Notes under the pieces: model-generated | Told to the model about the DNA's origin: nothing | Seen by the model: only the letters and a program-made list of their open reading frames with translations | Databases searched by the model: none | Part shown: positions 53,033-62,139 of the stretch, piece by piece | Position numbering within the stretch: position 1 is the stretch's first letter | Layout: every line of letters starts with the position of its first letter | Source of the DNA: Microbacterium sp. Au-Mic1 | GTDB lineage: Bacteria; Actinomycetota; Actinomycetes; Actinomycetales; Microbacteriaceae | DNA: 64,000 nt | Reading direction: 5' to 3' | NCBI RefSeq assembly: GCF_021341785.1 | Contig: NZ_JAJTTF010000002.1 | Location: forward strand, 1 to 64,000 | Position numbers and translations under genes: made by a program

Positions 53033-53052
53033 GAAATCTGAAGGAGAGCGCA

Positions 53053-54294
53053 GTGAGCGAGTCGAGCACCTGGTCGGGCATGCAGTTCGGCCTCATGTCG
53101 GTCAGCGACATCACCCGGAACCCCGTGACGGGCGAGACCCCGAGCGAGCGTGAGCGGATCCAGAACACGCTCACGATCGCCAAGCACGCGGAGGAGGTCG
53201 GACTCGACGTCTTCGCGATCGGCGAGCACCACAACCCGCCGTTCTGGTCGTCCAGCCCGACGACCTTCCTCGCGGCACTCGCCGCGCAGACCGAGCGCCT
53301 CATCGTCTCGACCTCCACGACGCTGATCACCACGAACGACCCGGTGAAGATCGCCGAGGACTACGCCATGCTGCAGCATGTCTCCGGCGGCCGCATGGAC
53401 CTCATGATGGGGCGAGGCAACACCGGTCCGGTGTACCCGTGGTTCGGCAAGGACATCCGCCAGGGGCTGCCGCTCGCGATCGAGAACTACGCTCTGCTGC
53501 ACGAGCTGTGGACCAACGACGTCGTGGACTGGGAGGGCAAGTTCCGCACGTCGCTGCAGGGCTTCACGTCCACCCCGCGGCCGCTCGACGGGGTCGCTCC
53601 GTTCGTCTGGCACGGCTCCATCCGCACGCCGGAGATCGCCGAGCAGGCCGCCTACTACGGCGACGGGTTCTTCGCGAACAACATCTTCTGGCCGAAGGAG
53701 CACTACCAGCGCCTCATCGAGCTGTACCGGCAGCGCTTCGCGCACTACGGTCACGGCACGCCGGAGCAGGCGATCGTCGGCCTCGGCGGACAGGCGTTCA
53801 TCCGTCCGAACTCGCAGGACGCGGTGAACGAGTTCCGTCCCTACTTCGACAATGCGCCCGTCTACGGCCATGGCCCGTCGATGGAGGACTTCACCGAGAT
53901 GACGCCGCTCACCGTCGGCTCTCCGCAACAGGTGATCGACCGCTACGCCGCGATGCGCGAGCACTACGGCGACTACCAGCGCCAGCTGTTCCTCATGGAC
54001 CACGCCGGCTTGCCGCTGAAGACCGTGCTCGAGCAGATCGACCTGCTCGGCGGCGAGGTCGTTCCGGTGCTGCGCAAGGAGCTGGCGCAGAACCGCCCCG
54101 CCGACGTGCCGGATGCGCCGACCCACGCCGCCCGCGTCAAGGCGGTGTACGGCGACGGACCGTCACGTGAGGCGCGCCCCGGCGCGAACCGCGGCGACAA
54201 CCTCACCGCCGGATCGCCTTACCAGGACGGCGGTGCGGTTCCGGCCGCGGCCGGCTCCTCGTTCGGGACCGCGGCCACGAAGGGGGCGAACTGA
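53053..54294 (+). CDS. CE1758-type FMN-dependent luciferase-like monooxygenase
   Basis: 413 residues of the bacterial luciferase/LLM barrel family: MQFGLMSVSDITRNPVTG, IGEHHNPPFWSSSPTTFLA and GRMDLMMGRGNTGPVYPW. The reduced FMN is supplied by the next gene, 1 nt downstream, a pairing characteristic of CE1758/CE1759. Substrate unknown. GTG 53053 is preceded by AAGGAGAG. The MarR-type operator suggests induction by an aromatic or oxidant. Confidence 0.9.
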   Translation: MSESSTWSGMQFGLMSVSDITRNPVTGETPSERERIQNTLTIAKHAEEVGLDVFAIGEHHNPPFWSSSPTTFLAALAAQTERLIVSTSTTLITTNDPVKIAEDYAMLQHVSGGRMDLMMGRGNTGPVYPWFGKDIRQGLPLAIENYALLHELWTNDVVDWEGKFRTSLQGFTSTPRPLDGVAPFVWHGSIRTPEIAEQAAYYGDGFFANNIFWPKEHYQRLIELYRQRFAHYGHGTPEQAIVGLGGQAFIRPNSQDAVNEFRPYFDNAPVYGHGPSMEDFTEMTPLTVGSPQQVIDRYAAMREHYGDYQRQLFLMDHAGLPLKTVLEQIDLLGGEVVPVLRKELAQNRPADVPDAPTHAARVKAVYGDGPSREARPGANRGDNLTAGSPYQDGGAVPAAAGSSFGTAATKGAN

Positions 54295-54295
54295 G

Positions 54296-54940
54296 ATGGG
54301 CGCACGTCGTATCGCGGTGATCTCCGCGGGGCTCAGCAACCCGTCATCCACGCGCATGCTCGCCGACCGCCTCGCCGCGGAGACCGCGCATCGGCTCACC
54401 GAGCTCGGCTCCGAGGTCAGCGTCGACGTGATCGAACTGCGCGACCTCGCGCACGACATCACCAACAACCTGCTCACCGGGTTCGCCCCGCCGGCGCTGG
54501 ACTCGGCGATCAACACGGTCGTGTCGGCCGACGGCCTGATCGCCGTCACGCCGATCTTCTCGACGAGCTACTCCGGTCTGTTCAAGTCGTTCATCGACGT
54601 GCTGGATCCGGATGCCCTCGCCGGCAAGCCGGTCCTGATCGGGGCGAACGCCGGTACCGCGCGGCATTCGCTCGCGATCGACTACGCGATCCGCCCGCTG
54701 TTCACCTACCTGCACGCCGAGCCGGTGCCGACCGGGGTCTTCGCGGCCTCGAGCGACTGGGGGGCGAACGCCGACGAGGTGGCGCCGCTCAGCACTCGTG
54801 TCGAGCGTGGTGCGCGGGAGCTCGCCGAGGCGATGGCCCGCCGCGAGCCCGCCGCGGACAAGGACCCCTTCGATCCGGGCAACTACCTCGGCGAGGGACG
54901 CTCGTTCGGTCATCTGCTCGGCGGTCTCGCGGGGGAGTAG
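54296..54940 (+). CDS. CE1759-type NAD(P)H-dependent FMN reductase
   Basis: 214 residues with a flavodoxin-like fold: AVISAGLSNPSSTRMLADRL (phosphate-binding loop) and TPIFSTSYSGLFKSFIDVLD (flavin contact). It should reduce FMN for the upstream monooxygenase. ATG 54296 is separated from the monooxygenase stop by one base. The C-terminus FGHLLGGL is family-specific. Confidence 0.9.
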   Translation: MGARRIAVISAGLSNPSSTRMLADRLAAETAHRLTELGSEVSVDVIELRDLAHDITNNLLTGFAPPALDSAINTVVSADGLIAVTPIFSTSYSGLFKSFIDVLDPDALAGKPVLIGANAGTARHSLAIDYAIRPLFTYLHAEPVPTGVFAASSDWGANADEVAPLSTRVERGARELAEAMARREPAADKDPFDPGNYLGEGRSFGHLLGGLAGE

Positions 54941-55007
54941 CCGCGAGCCGCAGCATCGGGGCGTGACGCCGCCGACGAATGTCCGTGGGGCATCGTACGG
55001 TGGCGTC

Positions 55008-56360
55008 ATGCCCCTTCTCTCTGCGTTCGACACACTTCCCGGTGAACTCGACGGATCTCTCCTGCGGGCGGGCGACGACGGTTTCGACGCCGCCCGACGC
55101 CCGTGGAACCTCTCGATCAACCAGCTTCCGGCCGCGGTCGCGACGCCCGCGGGCCTGGATGATCTGCGCCTGATCCTCGCCGCCGCGCGTGAGGCCGGCA
55201 CGCCGATCGCGGTGCAGCCGAGCGGCCATGGCGCGTCCGGCGACCTGGCCGGCGCCGTGATCGTGCGGACGGCGGCGTTCGACAGGTTCGATCTCGATCT
55301 CGGGGCCGGTGTCGCGGTGATCGGCAGCGGTGTGCGCTGGGGCGCGGTCGTCGCAGCCCTCGACGGCACGGGCTGGGCGGCCCCCGCAGGCACGAGCCCT
55401 GTCGTGTCGGTCGCCGGGTACACGCTCGGCGGCGGTCACTCGTGGTTCAGCCGCACCGCCGGCCTCGGCTCGGACAACCTGCGTGCGGCATGGGTCCTCC
55501 GGCCCGATGGCACGCATGAGCGCATCGACGACGAGAGCGACCGTGAGGCGATGTGGGCGCTGCGGGGCGCCGGCGGCGTGGTCGGGATCGTCACCGCGCT
55601 CGAGATCGACCTCGTCCCCGCGCCCGCGCAGTGGGGCGCCTCCCTCACCTTCGCTGCGGCCGACGCCTCATCCGTGATCCGCGCGGTGCGCGACCTCGCC
55701 GCGGCGGCACCGTCGACGCTGAACGTGTTCACGAATTCGATGCGGATGCCGGACGCGCCGATGCTGCCCGAGGAGATCCGCGGCAAGAGCTTCCTGACCG
55801 TCCAGGCCCTGTCCTCCGATGGCTCGGCCGAGGCGCTTCTGGACGGTGTGCGTCGCGCGGGCACCGTGCAGCGGGAGACGGCAGGACCGACCTCGCTCGC
55901 CGCGCTCGCCGCAGCCTCGGGAGAGCCGACCGATCCGACCGCCGGCCGGGGCGCCTCGCTGGCTCTCGACCGACTCGACGACGCCACGATCGATGCGCTG
56001 GTGGTGTTCCGTCAGGCGCCCGAGCAGTCGTCGATCGTCGGGATCGACCTGCGCATGCTGGGCGGCGCGCTCGACGCACCGCGGCGTCCCGGCTTCGCCT
56101 CCCTGGCGTCTGCCTCCTGGCTGCTGCATGCGCTCGTGCCGAACTTCCCCGGCGCACCGGCGGAGCCCGGCGAGGCGAGCATCGCCGGCCTCCTCGACCT
56201 GCTGGCCCCGGCTGCCGCAGAGCGGACGGTGCCGACGTTCCTCACGCCGGGTCAGACGCTCGAGCGCTGCGCCACGGCATCCGACCTTGATCGGCTGCGA
56301 GCGGTGCGGGCGAGCGCCGATCCTGAGGGCGTGCTGCACGAGGGCCGTCTGCCCCGCTGA
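55008..56360 (+). CDS. FAD-binding oxidoreductase (PCMH / BBE-like)
   Basis: 450 residues. The FAD-binding PCMH domain has AVQPSGHGASGD (usual GGGH; only the His of the histidyl-FAD site is recognisable) and TSPVVSVAGYTLGGGHSWFSRTAGL. The C-terminal BBE-like end is degenerate. It resembles 6-hydroxynicotine oxidase-like flavoproteins; substrate unknown. TACGGT (54996-55001) lies 6 nt before the ATG, so a leaderless start is probable. Confidence 0.87.
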   Translation: MPLLSAFDTLPGELDGSLLRAGDDGFDAARRPWNLSINQLPAAVATPAGLDDLRLILAAAREAGTPIAVQPSGHGASGDLAGAVIVRTAAFDRFDLDLGAGVAVIGSGVRWGAVVAALDGTGWAAPAGTSPVVSVAGYTLGGGHSWFSRTAGLGSDNLRAAWVLRPDGTHERIDDESDREAMWALRGAGGVVGIVTALEIDLVPAPAQWGASLTFAAADASSVIRAVRDLAAAAPSTLNVFTNSMRMPDAPMLPEEIRGKSFLTVQALSSDGSAEALLDGVRRAGTVQRETAGPTSLAALAAASGEPTDPTAGRGASLALDRLDDATIDALVVFRQAPEQSSIVGIDLRMLGGALDAPRRPGFASLASASWLLHALVPNFPGAPAEPGEASIAGLLDLLAPAAAERTVPTFLTPGQTLERCATASDLDRLRAVRASADPEGVLHEGRLPR

Positions 56361-56371
56361 GATCCGCCGCT

Positions 56372-56402
56372 GCCGAGGTCCGCCGTCGCGGCAGACCTCG
56401 GC
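56372..56402. terminator. terminator between the FAD oxidoreductase gene and ribH
   Basis: 9-bp stem GCCGAGGTC / GACCTCGGC (56372-56380 with 56394-56402), continued by an inner GCCG/CGGC pair. It serves convergent genes. Confidence 0.78.
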
Positions 56403-56436
56403 GACGGCGACCCGGTGTGACGCAGCCGTCGCGCGG

Positions 56437-56871
56437 TCAGCCGATCGCGGCGAGGCTCTGCACGGTGGCCGAGACCGCCTCGGCGAGCTCCCGGCCCTTG
56501 ACCGAGAAATGGCGGCGGAAGTAGTCCTGGTGTTCGTCGTGCTCGTGGAAGTGGTGCGGGGTGAGCACGGCGGAGAACACCGGGACGTCGGTCTTCAGCT
56601 GCACGCGCATGAGCGCATCGACCACGGACCCGGCGACGAAGTCGTGCCGGTAGATCCCGCCGTCCACGACGAGGGCGCTCGTGGCGATGGCCTCGTAGCG
56701 GCCCGTACGAGCGAGGCGCTGCGCGTGCAGCGGGATCTCGAACGCGCCGGGAACGCGGAACACGTCGACCTGGTCGATGCCGAGCTCGGCGAGGCGCTCG
56801 ACGAAGGCGGAGACCGCCTGCTCGACGATCTCGGCGTGCCACTGCGCGGCGACGATGGCGATTCTGGGCAT
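56437..56871 (-). CDS. ribH: 6,7-dimethyl-8-ribityllumazine synthase, type II (RibH2-like)
   Basis: Condenses 5-amino-6-ribitylaminouracil with dihydroxybutanone phosphate, the penultimate step of riboflavin synthesis. The 144-residue protein has VPGAFEIPL, the GGIYRHDFVA motif where the catalytic His is expected, and VLTPHHFHEHDEHQDYF. This pattern is like RibH2 of rhizobia rather than the canonical type. It is a lone rib gene here; the rest of the pathway is outside the window. An FMN riboswitch precedes it. Confidence 0.93.
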   Translation of the reverse strand: MPRIAIVAAQWHAEIVEQAVSAFVERLAELGIDQVDVFRVPGAFEIPLHAQRLARTGRYEAIATSALVVDGGIYRHDFVAGSVVDALMRVQLKTDVPVFSAVLTPHHFHEHDEHQDYFRRHFSVKGRELAEAVSATVQSLAAIG

Positions 56872-56888
56872 GGTGAACTGCTCCTTCT

Positions 56889-57026
56889 GTCCTCTCTCAT
56901 CCGGACTGTGACCGTCGGCTCCGGAATCGCACCGGATCGGCGGTCCCCGCCATGGGGACCGTTCGCGGGCTCGCGCGGACCGAACCGCGACACCGCCGGT
57001 GGGGACTTGCACCCCGCCCTGAGGAC
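56889..57026 (-). promoter_or_regulatory. FMN riboswitch (RFN element)
   Basis: On the minus strand the RFN core reads CCTCAGGGCGGGGTGCAAGT, then CCACCGGCGGT, then GAGCCCGCGA, then GATCCGGTGCGATTCCGGAG, then CCGACGGTCACAGTCCGGAT and GAGAGAGGAC. P1 is GTCCTC (57026-57021) pairing with GAGGAC (56894-56889). The 3' side is 17 nt from the ribH ATG with a GAAGGAG site between, so FMN probably blocks translation. Confidence 0.95.
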
Positions 57027-57032
57027 AGGACG

Positions 57033-57060
57033 ACGCTACCACCGCGAAGTGCACCGTCAG
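57033..57060 (-). promoter_or_regulatory. ribH: promoter of the riboswitch-ribH transcript
   Basis: On the minus strand CTGACG (57060-57055), 16 nt, TAGCGT (57038-57033). Transcription would begin next to the RFN 5' strand. Confidence 0.55.
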
Positions 57061-57062
57061 GA

Positions 57063-57078
57063 CACGGCCATCGCCGTG
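57063..57078 (-). terminator. short terminator-like hairpin after the response regulator gene
   Basis: CACGGC-CATC-GCCGTG, 56 nt beyond the response regulator stop. It may insulate the riboswitch promoter. Confidence 0.4.
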
Positions 57079-57133
57079 ACAACACCGGATGCGGAGTCGC
57101 CGCACGGACACGGGCGTCGATCCGCCCAGGCCC

Positions 57134-57826
57134 TCAGCGGGGTGCGCCGCCCTCCCCGGCAAGGCGGTACGCGGTCTCCGGCCGACCCGGTGCACCGTAG
57201 CGCGGGGCACGGACCGCGACGCGCTGCGCGACGAGATGCTCCAGGTAGCGCCGAGCCGTGACGCGGGAGACGCCGACGAGGGGCGCGGCCTCCCCGGCCG
57301 AGAGGTCGCCGTGCGCGCGCAGCACCGCGGTCACGGCCTGCAGCGTCTCCGCCGCGAGACCCTTCGGCAGTGCGATGCTGCCGGTCGCAGGACCTCCGAT
57401 GAGGGCGTCGATCTCCTCCTGACTGGCGGCTCCGGCGAGACCGATCGCGTGCTCGTGTCGATCGCGGAACTGCTGCAGACGGTCGCGGAAGACCGCGAAC
57501 GGGAACGGCTTGAGCAGGTACTGCGCCACACCGAGCGCCGACATCCGTCGCACGGCCTCGACATCGCGCACGCTGGTGACCGCGATCACCTCGATCGCGC
57601 TGCCTGCGCCGCGGATCCGGCGCAGCACATCGATCCCCGAGCCGTCGGGCATCGTGAGATCCAGCAGCACCAGATCGATCCGCTCCGCATCGGCGGACAG
57701 CGCGCTGAGCGCCGCACGCACGCCGGTGCACTCGCCGACGACCTCGAACCCGTCGAGCCGGGCGATGTAGGCCGCATGGAGCTCGAGCGTGAGCGGATCG
57801 TCGTCCACGAGCAGGACACCGATCAT
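57134..57826 (-). CDS. response regulator, CitB/DcuR type
   Basis: 230 residues. The receiver domain has the acidic pocket DDD at 8-10, phospho-acceptor Asp56 in LVLLDLTMP and Lys106. The C-terminal domain is a winged-helix of the CitT/DctR type (GEAAPLVGVSRVTARRYLEHL). It is ATGA-coupled to the kinase and should control the divergent dicarboxylate carrier gene. No obvious operator is seen. Confidence 0.9.
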   Translation of the reverse strand: MIGVLLVDDDPLTLELHAAYIARLDGFEVVGECTGVRAALSALSADAERIDLVLLDLTMPDGSGIDVLRRIRGAGSAIEVIAVTSVRDVEAVRRMSALGVAQYLLKPFPFAVFRDRLQQFRDRHEHAIGLAGAASQEEIDALIGGPATGSIALPKGLAAETLQAVTAVLRAHGDLSAGEAAPLVGVSRVTARRYLEHLVAQRVAVRAPRYGAPGRPETAYRLAGEGGAPR

Positions 57827-59118
57827 CCGATCCTCCCTTCGTGCGCGATGCCGGGCAGGGTCACCCGGAAGGCCGTCGGCTCCGCGGTGAGTTCGATGCT
57901 TCCGCCCGCCGCGATCACGATGTCCCGGACGAGCGCGAGCCCCACGCCGCGCCCCGAGCGATCGCTCGGCTTGGTCGAGAAGCCGTGCTCGAAGATCCGC
58001 TCCCGGAGATCGGCGGGGACGCCGGGACCGCCGTCCGAAACCGTGATCGCCACGGTGCCGCCGTCCGCCGCCGCGACGTCGACCCGCACCCAGCGCTCGG
58101 CGCCCGTCTCGGCCTGGGGCGCGGCGTCGAGCGCATTGTCGATGAGGTTGCCGACGACGGCGACGGCATCTACCGGGGTCAGATCCGCGCGGGGAGCGGC
58201 CGGATCCACGTGGACCTGCCATCGCACGCCGCGCTCCTTGGCCTGCGAGGCCTTTCCCAGCAGCAGCGCGCCGAGCGTCGGATCCCCGTCGCGCAGCGTC
58301 ATCTGGTCGATCACGGACTGGCTCTGCAAGGACGATTCGGACAGCAGCGCGATCGCCTCGTCGCGGCGGTCGAGCTCGAGCAGCGACAGCGCCGTGTGCA
58401 GGCGGTTGCCGTGTTCGTGGGTCTGCGCGCGCAGCGCCTCGCCGAGCGTGCGCACCGACTCGTAGCCCGCCACCGCCTCTCGCACGTCGCGGGCCTCGAG
58501 GTCGCCGGTGATACGCCGCGTCGCGAGCCGCGCGAACACGGCGCCCAGCGCGCCGAGCGCCACGACCGCGAGGGTGAGGAGCAGGATCACCGGCAGTCGG
58601 CGCAGCAGAGCGCCGGCCAGCGACTCCACGGTCACCCCTGCCGACACCCAGCCGACGACCGCGCCTGCGGCGTCGTGGACCGGCACGATGGTGCGCACGG
58701 ACGGCCCGAGGGTGCCCGTGTACTGCTCGGTGAGGGGGCGGCCGTCGCGGGGGATCGTGCCGAGGTAGTGCCCGCCGACCTGGGCGGGATCCGGGTGGGT
58801 GAGTCGCACGCCGTTCCCGTCCATGACCGTGATGAAGTCCAGCCCGGCGCCTGCGCGCACGGACTCGACGTAGTCGCGCAGATCCGCTTCCGCCGCCGGG
58901 CGATCCGTGGCGGTCACGGCGGTCTCGATCGCGGGGGCGGCGGAGAGCGCTCGGGCGATCGCCACCGTGACGTGCTCGGCCTCCTGGCGCGCCGACGTCT
59001 GCGCCTCCCAGGTGAGGAACGCCCCGATCGCGGCGCCGATCAGCAGCACGGATCCGATCAGCAGCGCGAACACGCGCGATGCCGCACTGCGCACGCCGCC
59101 GCGTCTTGTCGTCGCCAT
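57823..59118 (-). CDS. sensor histidine kinase, CitA/DcuS type
   Basis: 431 residues: helix about 13-37, an extracytoplasmic sensor of roughly 130 residues (single Cache/PAS-like, DFITVMDGNGVRLTHPDP), helix about 175-197, then the dimerisation site His234 in THEHGNRLHT, and an HATPase domain (NLIDNALDA, DGGPGV, GRGVGLALV). CitA/DcuS kinases sense C4 or C6 carboxylates. ATG 59118 is preferred; the longer frame to 59250 lacks conservation. Confidence 0.9.
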   Translation of the reverse strand: MATTRRGGVRSAASRVFALLIGSVLLIGAAIGAFLTWEAQTSARQEAEHVTVAIARALSAAPAIETAVTATDRPAAEADLRDYVESVRAGAGLDFITVMDGNGVRLTHPDPAQVGGHYLGTIPRDGRPLTEQYTGTLGPSVRTIVPVHDAAGAVVGWVSAGVTVESLAGALLRRLPVILLLTLAVVALGALGAVFARLATRRITGDLEARDVREAVAGYESVRTLGEALRAQTHEHGNRLHTALSLLELDRRDEAIALLSESSLQSQSVIDQMTLRDGDPTLGALLLGKASQAKERGVRWQVHVDPAAPRADLTPVDAVAVVGNLIDNALDAAPQAETGAERWVRVDVAAADGGTVAITVSDGGPGVPADLRERIFEHGFSTKPSDRSGRGVGLALVRDIVIAAGGSIELTAEPTAFRVTLPGIAHEGRIG

Positions 59119-59299
59119 CGCCGATCCCGACCTCCTCAGCCAGTATGCGCGAGGTCGTGCGGCGAGCGGCGGGCTGCGCGGGGTTCGCGTCGGTTTCAAT
59201 ACGAACAGAACTCGCCGTGCTGCATCGCCGCTGCGCACGATGTTCGGCATGGCCCGCCCGCAGTGGCGCGGGCTTTCTGTTCACTCAGCGGAGGCGATG

Positions 59300-60754
59300 A
59301 TGGCTCTCACCGAAGGTTTCAGACTCCCGCGGCACGACTGGCGCCGCGGCAAGAACTCCTGGGACAAGCACACCTGGCTCTATGTGTCCGTGCTCCTGGC
59401 GGTGGGACTCGGCATCGCGGTCGGACTCGTGTTCCCGCAGTTCGCCCAGGGCCTCGAACCCATCGGCAAGGGCTTCGTGAGCCTCATCAAGATGATGATC
59501 GCTCCGATCATCTTCTGCACGATCGTGATCGGGGTCGGTTCCATCGCCAAGGCGGCGACGGTCGGCAAGATCGGCGGACTCGCGCTGATCTACTTCATGG
59601 TCATGTCGACCTTCGCCCTCGCGATCGGCCTCATCGTGGGCAACATCATCCACCCGGGTGAGGGGCTGCACATGGCCGGTGCCACCTATGAGGCGGCGAC
59701 CACCGAGGCGAAGACGACGCAGGACTTCATCCTCGGCATCATCCCTGCCACGTTCTTCGGCGCCTTCACCGGTGAGAGCGTGCTGCAGGTGCTCTTCATC
59801 GCACTCCTCGTGGGCTTCGCGCTGCAGGGCCTCGGGGATCGCGGCGCGCCCATCATGACCGCGATCAAGCATCTGCAGACGCTCGTGTTCCGCGTGCTCG
59901 GGATGATCCTGTGGCTCGCGCCGCTGGGCGCGTTCGGCGCGATCGCGGCGGTGGTCGGCAAGACCGGCGTCGCGGCGATCTGGAGCCTCGGGATCCTCCT
60001 CGGCGCGTTCTACCTCACCTGCATCGTGTTCATCGTCGTGGTGCTGGGCGGGATCCTGAAGCTCGTCGCCGGTGTGAACATCTTCCAGCTGATGAAGTAC
60101 CTGGCGCGCGAGTACCTGCTGATCGTCGGCACGTCCTCGTCGGAGTCGGCGCTGCCGCGGCTGATCGCGAAGATGGAGCACCTCGGTGTGGCGAAGCCCG
60201 TCGTGGGCATCACGGTGCCGACCGGCTACTCGTTCAACCTCGACGGCACCGCGATCTACCTGACCATGGCGTCGCTGTTCATCGCGACCGGTCTGGGGCA
60301 GCCGATGTCGATCCCCGAGCAGATCGGGCTGCTCGTGTTCATGATCATCGCGAGCAAGGGAGCCGCGGGCGTCACCGGCGCCGGGCTCGCGACCCTGGCC
60401 GGCGGTCTGCAGGCCTACCGTCCGGACCTCGTCAACGGCGTCGGTGTGATCGTCGGAATCGACCGATTCATGTCGGAGGGGCGCGCCCTGACCAACTTCA
60501 CCGGAAACGCGGTCGCCACCATCCTCATCGGGACCTGGACGAAGCAGATCGACGCGGAGCAGGTGCGTCAGGTGCTCTCCGGGGCGCGGCCGTTCGACGA
60601 GTCCTTGCTGGACGGCGTGGGGCACGACGCGCAGCCGGCCGCGCAGGACGGAGCCGCCGTCGAGCCGGTCAGCACCGAGACGCTCGGGCACGCCGCGATC
60701 GAGGAGATGGCGGCCAAGCAGCAGCGGGCGCAGGCGCGGGCGGAACGCGGCTGA
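59300..60754 (+). CDS. dctA: dicarboxylate/cation symporter (DAACS family, DctA-like)
   Basis: 484 residues with about eight helices and two re-entrant loops. Landmarks are KMMIAPIIFCTIVIG, GTSSSESALP (HP1), PTGYSFNLDGTAIYLT (TM7) and ASKGAAGVTGAG (HP2), all DctA-like. It should take up succinate, fumarate or malate, and possibly aspartate. Two adjacent ATGs (59297, 59300) are possible; GGAGG spacing suits 59300. A 6-bp hairpin followed by TTTCTGTT lies just upstream (59252-59273), a possible attenuator. The two-component genes diverge from it. Confidence 0.92.
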   Translation: MALTEGFRLPRHDWRRGKNSWDKHTWLYVSVLLAVGLGIAVGLVFPQFAQGLEPIGKGFVSLIKMMIAPIIFCTIVIGVGSIAKAATVGKIGGLALIYFMVMSTFALAIGLIVGNIIHPGEGLHMAGATYEAATTEAKTTQDFILGIIPATFFGAFTGESVLQVLFIALLVGFALQGLGDRGAPIMTAIKHLQTLVFRVLGMILWLAPLGAFGAIAAVVGKTGVAAIWSLGILLGAFYLTCIVFIVVVLGGILKLVAGVNIFQLMKYLAREYLLIVGTSSSESALPRLIAKMEHLGVAKPVVGITVPTGYSFNLDGTAIYLTMASLFIATGLGQPMSIPEQIGLLVFMIIASKGAAGVTGAGLATLAGGLQAYRPDLVNGVGVIVGIDRFMSEGRALTNFTGNAVATILIGTWTKQIDAEQVRQVLSGARPFDESLLDGVGHDAQPAAQDGAAVEPVSTETLGHAAIEEMAAKQQRAQARAERG

Positions 60755-60766
60755 CCCGCATCGCGG

Positions 60767-60808
60767 GCCGGGCCGGGCCGCGGGTGACGATTCCCGCCCC
60801 GGCCCGGC
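60767..60808. terminator. terminator between dctA and the SLT_3 gene
   Basis: Stem GCCGGGCCGG / CCGGCCCGGC (60767-60776 with 60799-60808), with an inner GCGGG/CCCGC stem (60780-60784 with 60793-60797). It serves convergent genes. Confidence 0.8.
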
Positions 60809-60832
60809 GCTCGCTCGCGACGGAGAGCGGGT

Positions 60833-62032
60833 TCAATACCAGTTGTTGGCGACCTCGTGGGCCCAGGCGCCGCAGGGGGATCCGTAACGGTCCTGGATGT
60901 AGCTGAGGCCCCAGTCGATCTGGGTGTCGCCGTTCGTGCGCCAGTCCGGCCCCGCGGCCGCCATCTTGTCGGCCGGCAGCGCCTGGGGGATCCCGTAGGC
61001 GTCGCTGTCGGGGTTCAACGCGTCCGCGCGCCAGCTCGACTCCTGCATCCACAGTCGGTACAGGCACGGGAACTGGTCCTGGCCCCAGCCGTAGTTGCCG
61101 AGCTGACCGGCGGCGTATGCCTGGGCGCCGGCGGGATCGACGTTCACGCCGCCTCCGCCGACTCCGCCGAGGTCGCTGCCGCCTGAGCCGCCTCCGCCAC
61201 CGGACCCACTCGAGGAGGAGGCTGCCGCGGCATCTGCGGCTTCGCGCTCCTGCTCGGCGACCTGCTGGCCGATCCGGTAGCGCCGCTCGACGTCGGCCGT
61301 GGTGTTCTTCAGCGTGGCCAGCTGCGCGTACAGCGTGGTGACGTGGCCCTGCAGGTCGGCGACTGCGGCGGCTTCGGCGTCCGCGGCGGCCTTCGCCTTC
61401 TGCGCCGCGTCCTCGGCGGCGGTCGCGAGTGCGTCCCTGGCCGCGCGGGCGGTCTGGGCCTGGTCCTCCAGTGACGTCGCGATGCTCTGCGCCTCGAGCG
61501 CGCGCTCGCCGAGCTTCGCCCAGGTGGAGTCGAGCTGCTGCAGCACACCCAGGCGCGTGAGCAGCTGGTCCGGGTTCGCAGACGTGAACAGTCGCGCGGT
61601 GAGGGGAGCCGCGGACTCGACGCGGGCGCGGCCGGCGACGACCGCACCGAGCTGCTCATGCGTCTGCTGCACGGCCTGCTCGGCGGCGGAGGCCTGCACG
61701 CCCAGCTCGTCCGCGCGCTGCTCGGCCGCGTGCGCATCGGTCCGGGCCGTGTCGGCGGCCTGGCCGGCCTTCATGGCGGCGGTCGACGCGTCCGCGGCCT
61801 TCTGCTGCGCCGTGGCGAGGGCGTCGTCGATACGCGTGATCTGATCCTGCGTGGCCTGCTCGTCGCCCTGCGCGTTCTGCACGTCCTGCCATGACGGATA
61901 GTCGTCCGCGTACGCCGGCGCGGCCACCGCGAGCGGCACCATCAGCAGCACGCCGGCCACGAGTGCCAGCACCGGGCGGGTCGTGCGGGCTCTGCGCACG
62001 GGGGCGGCAGAGGCGGAAGAAACGATCACCAT
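60833..62032 (-). CDS. secreted coiled-coil protein with C-terminal SLT_3 transglycosylase-like domain
   Basis: 399 residues: signal peptide (hydrophobic core about 18-40, cleavage near AYAD), a long Ala/Gln/Glu coiled coil about 45-290, a Ser/Gly-rich linker, and an SLT_3-like domain of about 90 residues (LYRLWMQESSWRADALNPD, then AYGIPQALP and QIDWGLSYI). It probably binds or cleaves peptidoglycan at the surface. The Glu in MQESSW is the expected catalytic residue. Related to aggregation-promoting-factor-like proteins. Confidence 0.88.
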   Translation of the reverse strand: MVIVSSASAAPVRRARTTRPVLALVAGVLLMVPLAVAAPAYADDYPSWQDVQNAQGDEQATQDQITRIDDALATAQQKAADASTAAMKAGQAADTARTDAHAAEQRADELGVQASAAEQAVQQTHEQLGAVVAGRARVESAAPLTARLFTSANPDQLLTRLGVLQQLDSTWAKLGERALEAQSIATSLEDQAQTARAARDALATAAEDAAQKAKAAADAEAAAVADLQGHVTTLYAQLATLKNTTADVERRYRIGQQVAEQEREAADAAAASSSSGSGGGGGSGGSDLGGVGGGGVNVDPAGAQAYAAGQLGNYGWGQDQFPCLYRLWMQESSWRADALNPDSDAYGIPQALPADKMAAAGPDWRTNGDTQIDWGLSYIQDRYGSPCGAWAHEVANNWY

Positions 62033-62089
62033 TCGACGCTAACCCCGCTCGCTGTGGATTCCCAGCCCTTCCCGCGGATGCGCAGACGA

Positions 62090-62125
62090 CGAAGGGCGCC
62101 GACGATCCTTCGTCGACGCCCTTCG
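62090..62125 (-). terminator. terminator after the DUF5302 gene
   Basis: Stem CGAAGGGCG / CGCCCTTCG (62090-62098 with 62117-62125), with an inner CGACGA/TCGTCG stem. Confidence 0.78.
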
Positions 62126-62139
62126 CGGTGGATACGGGA

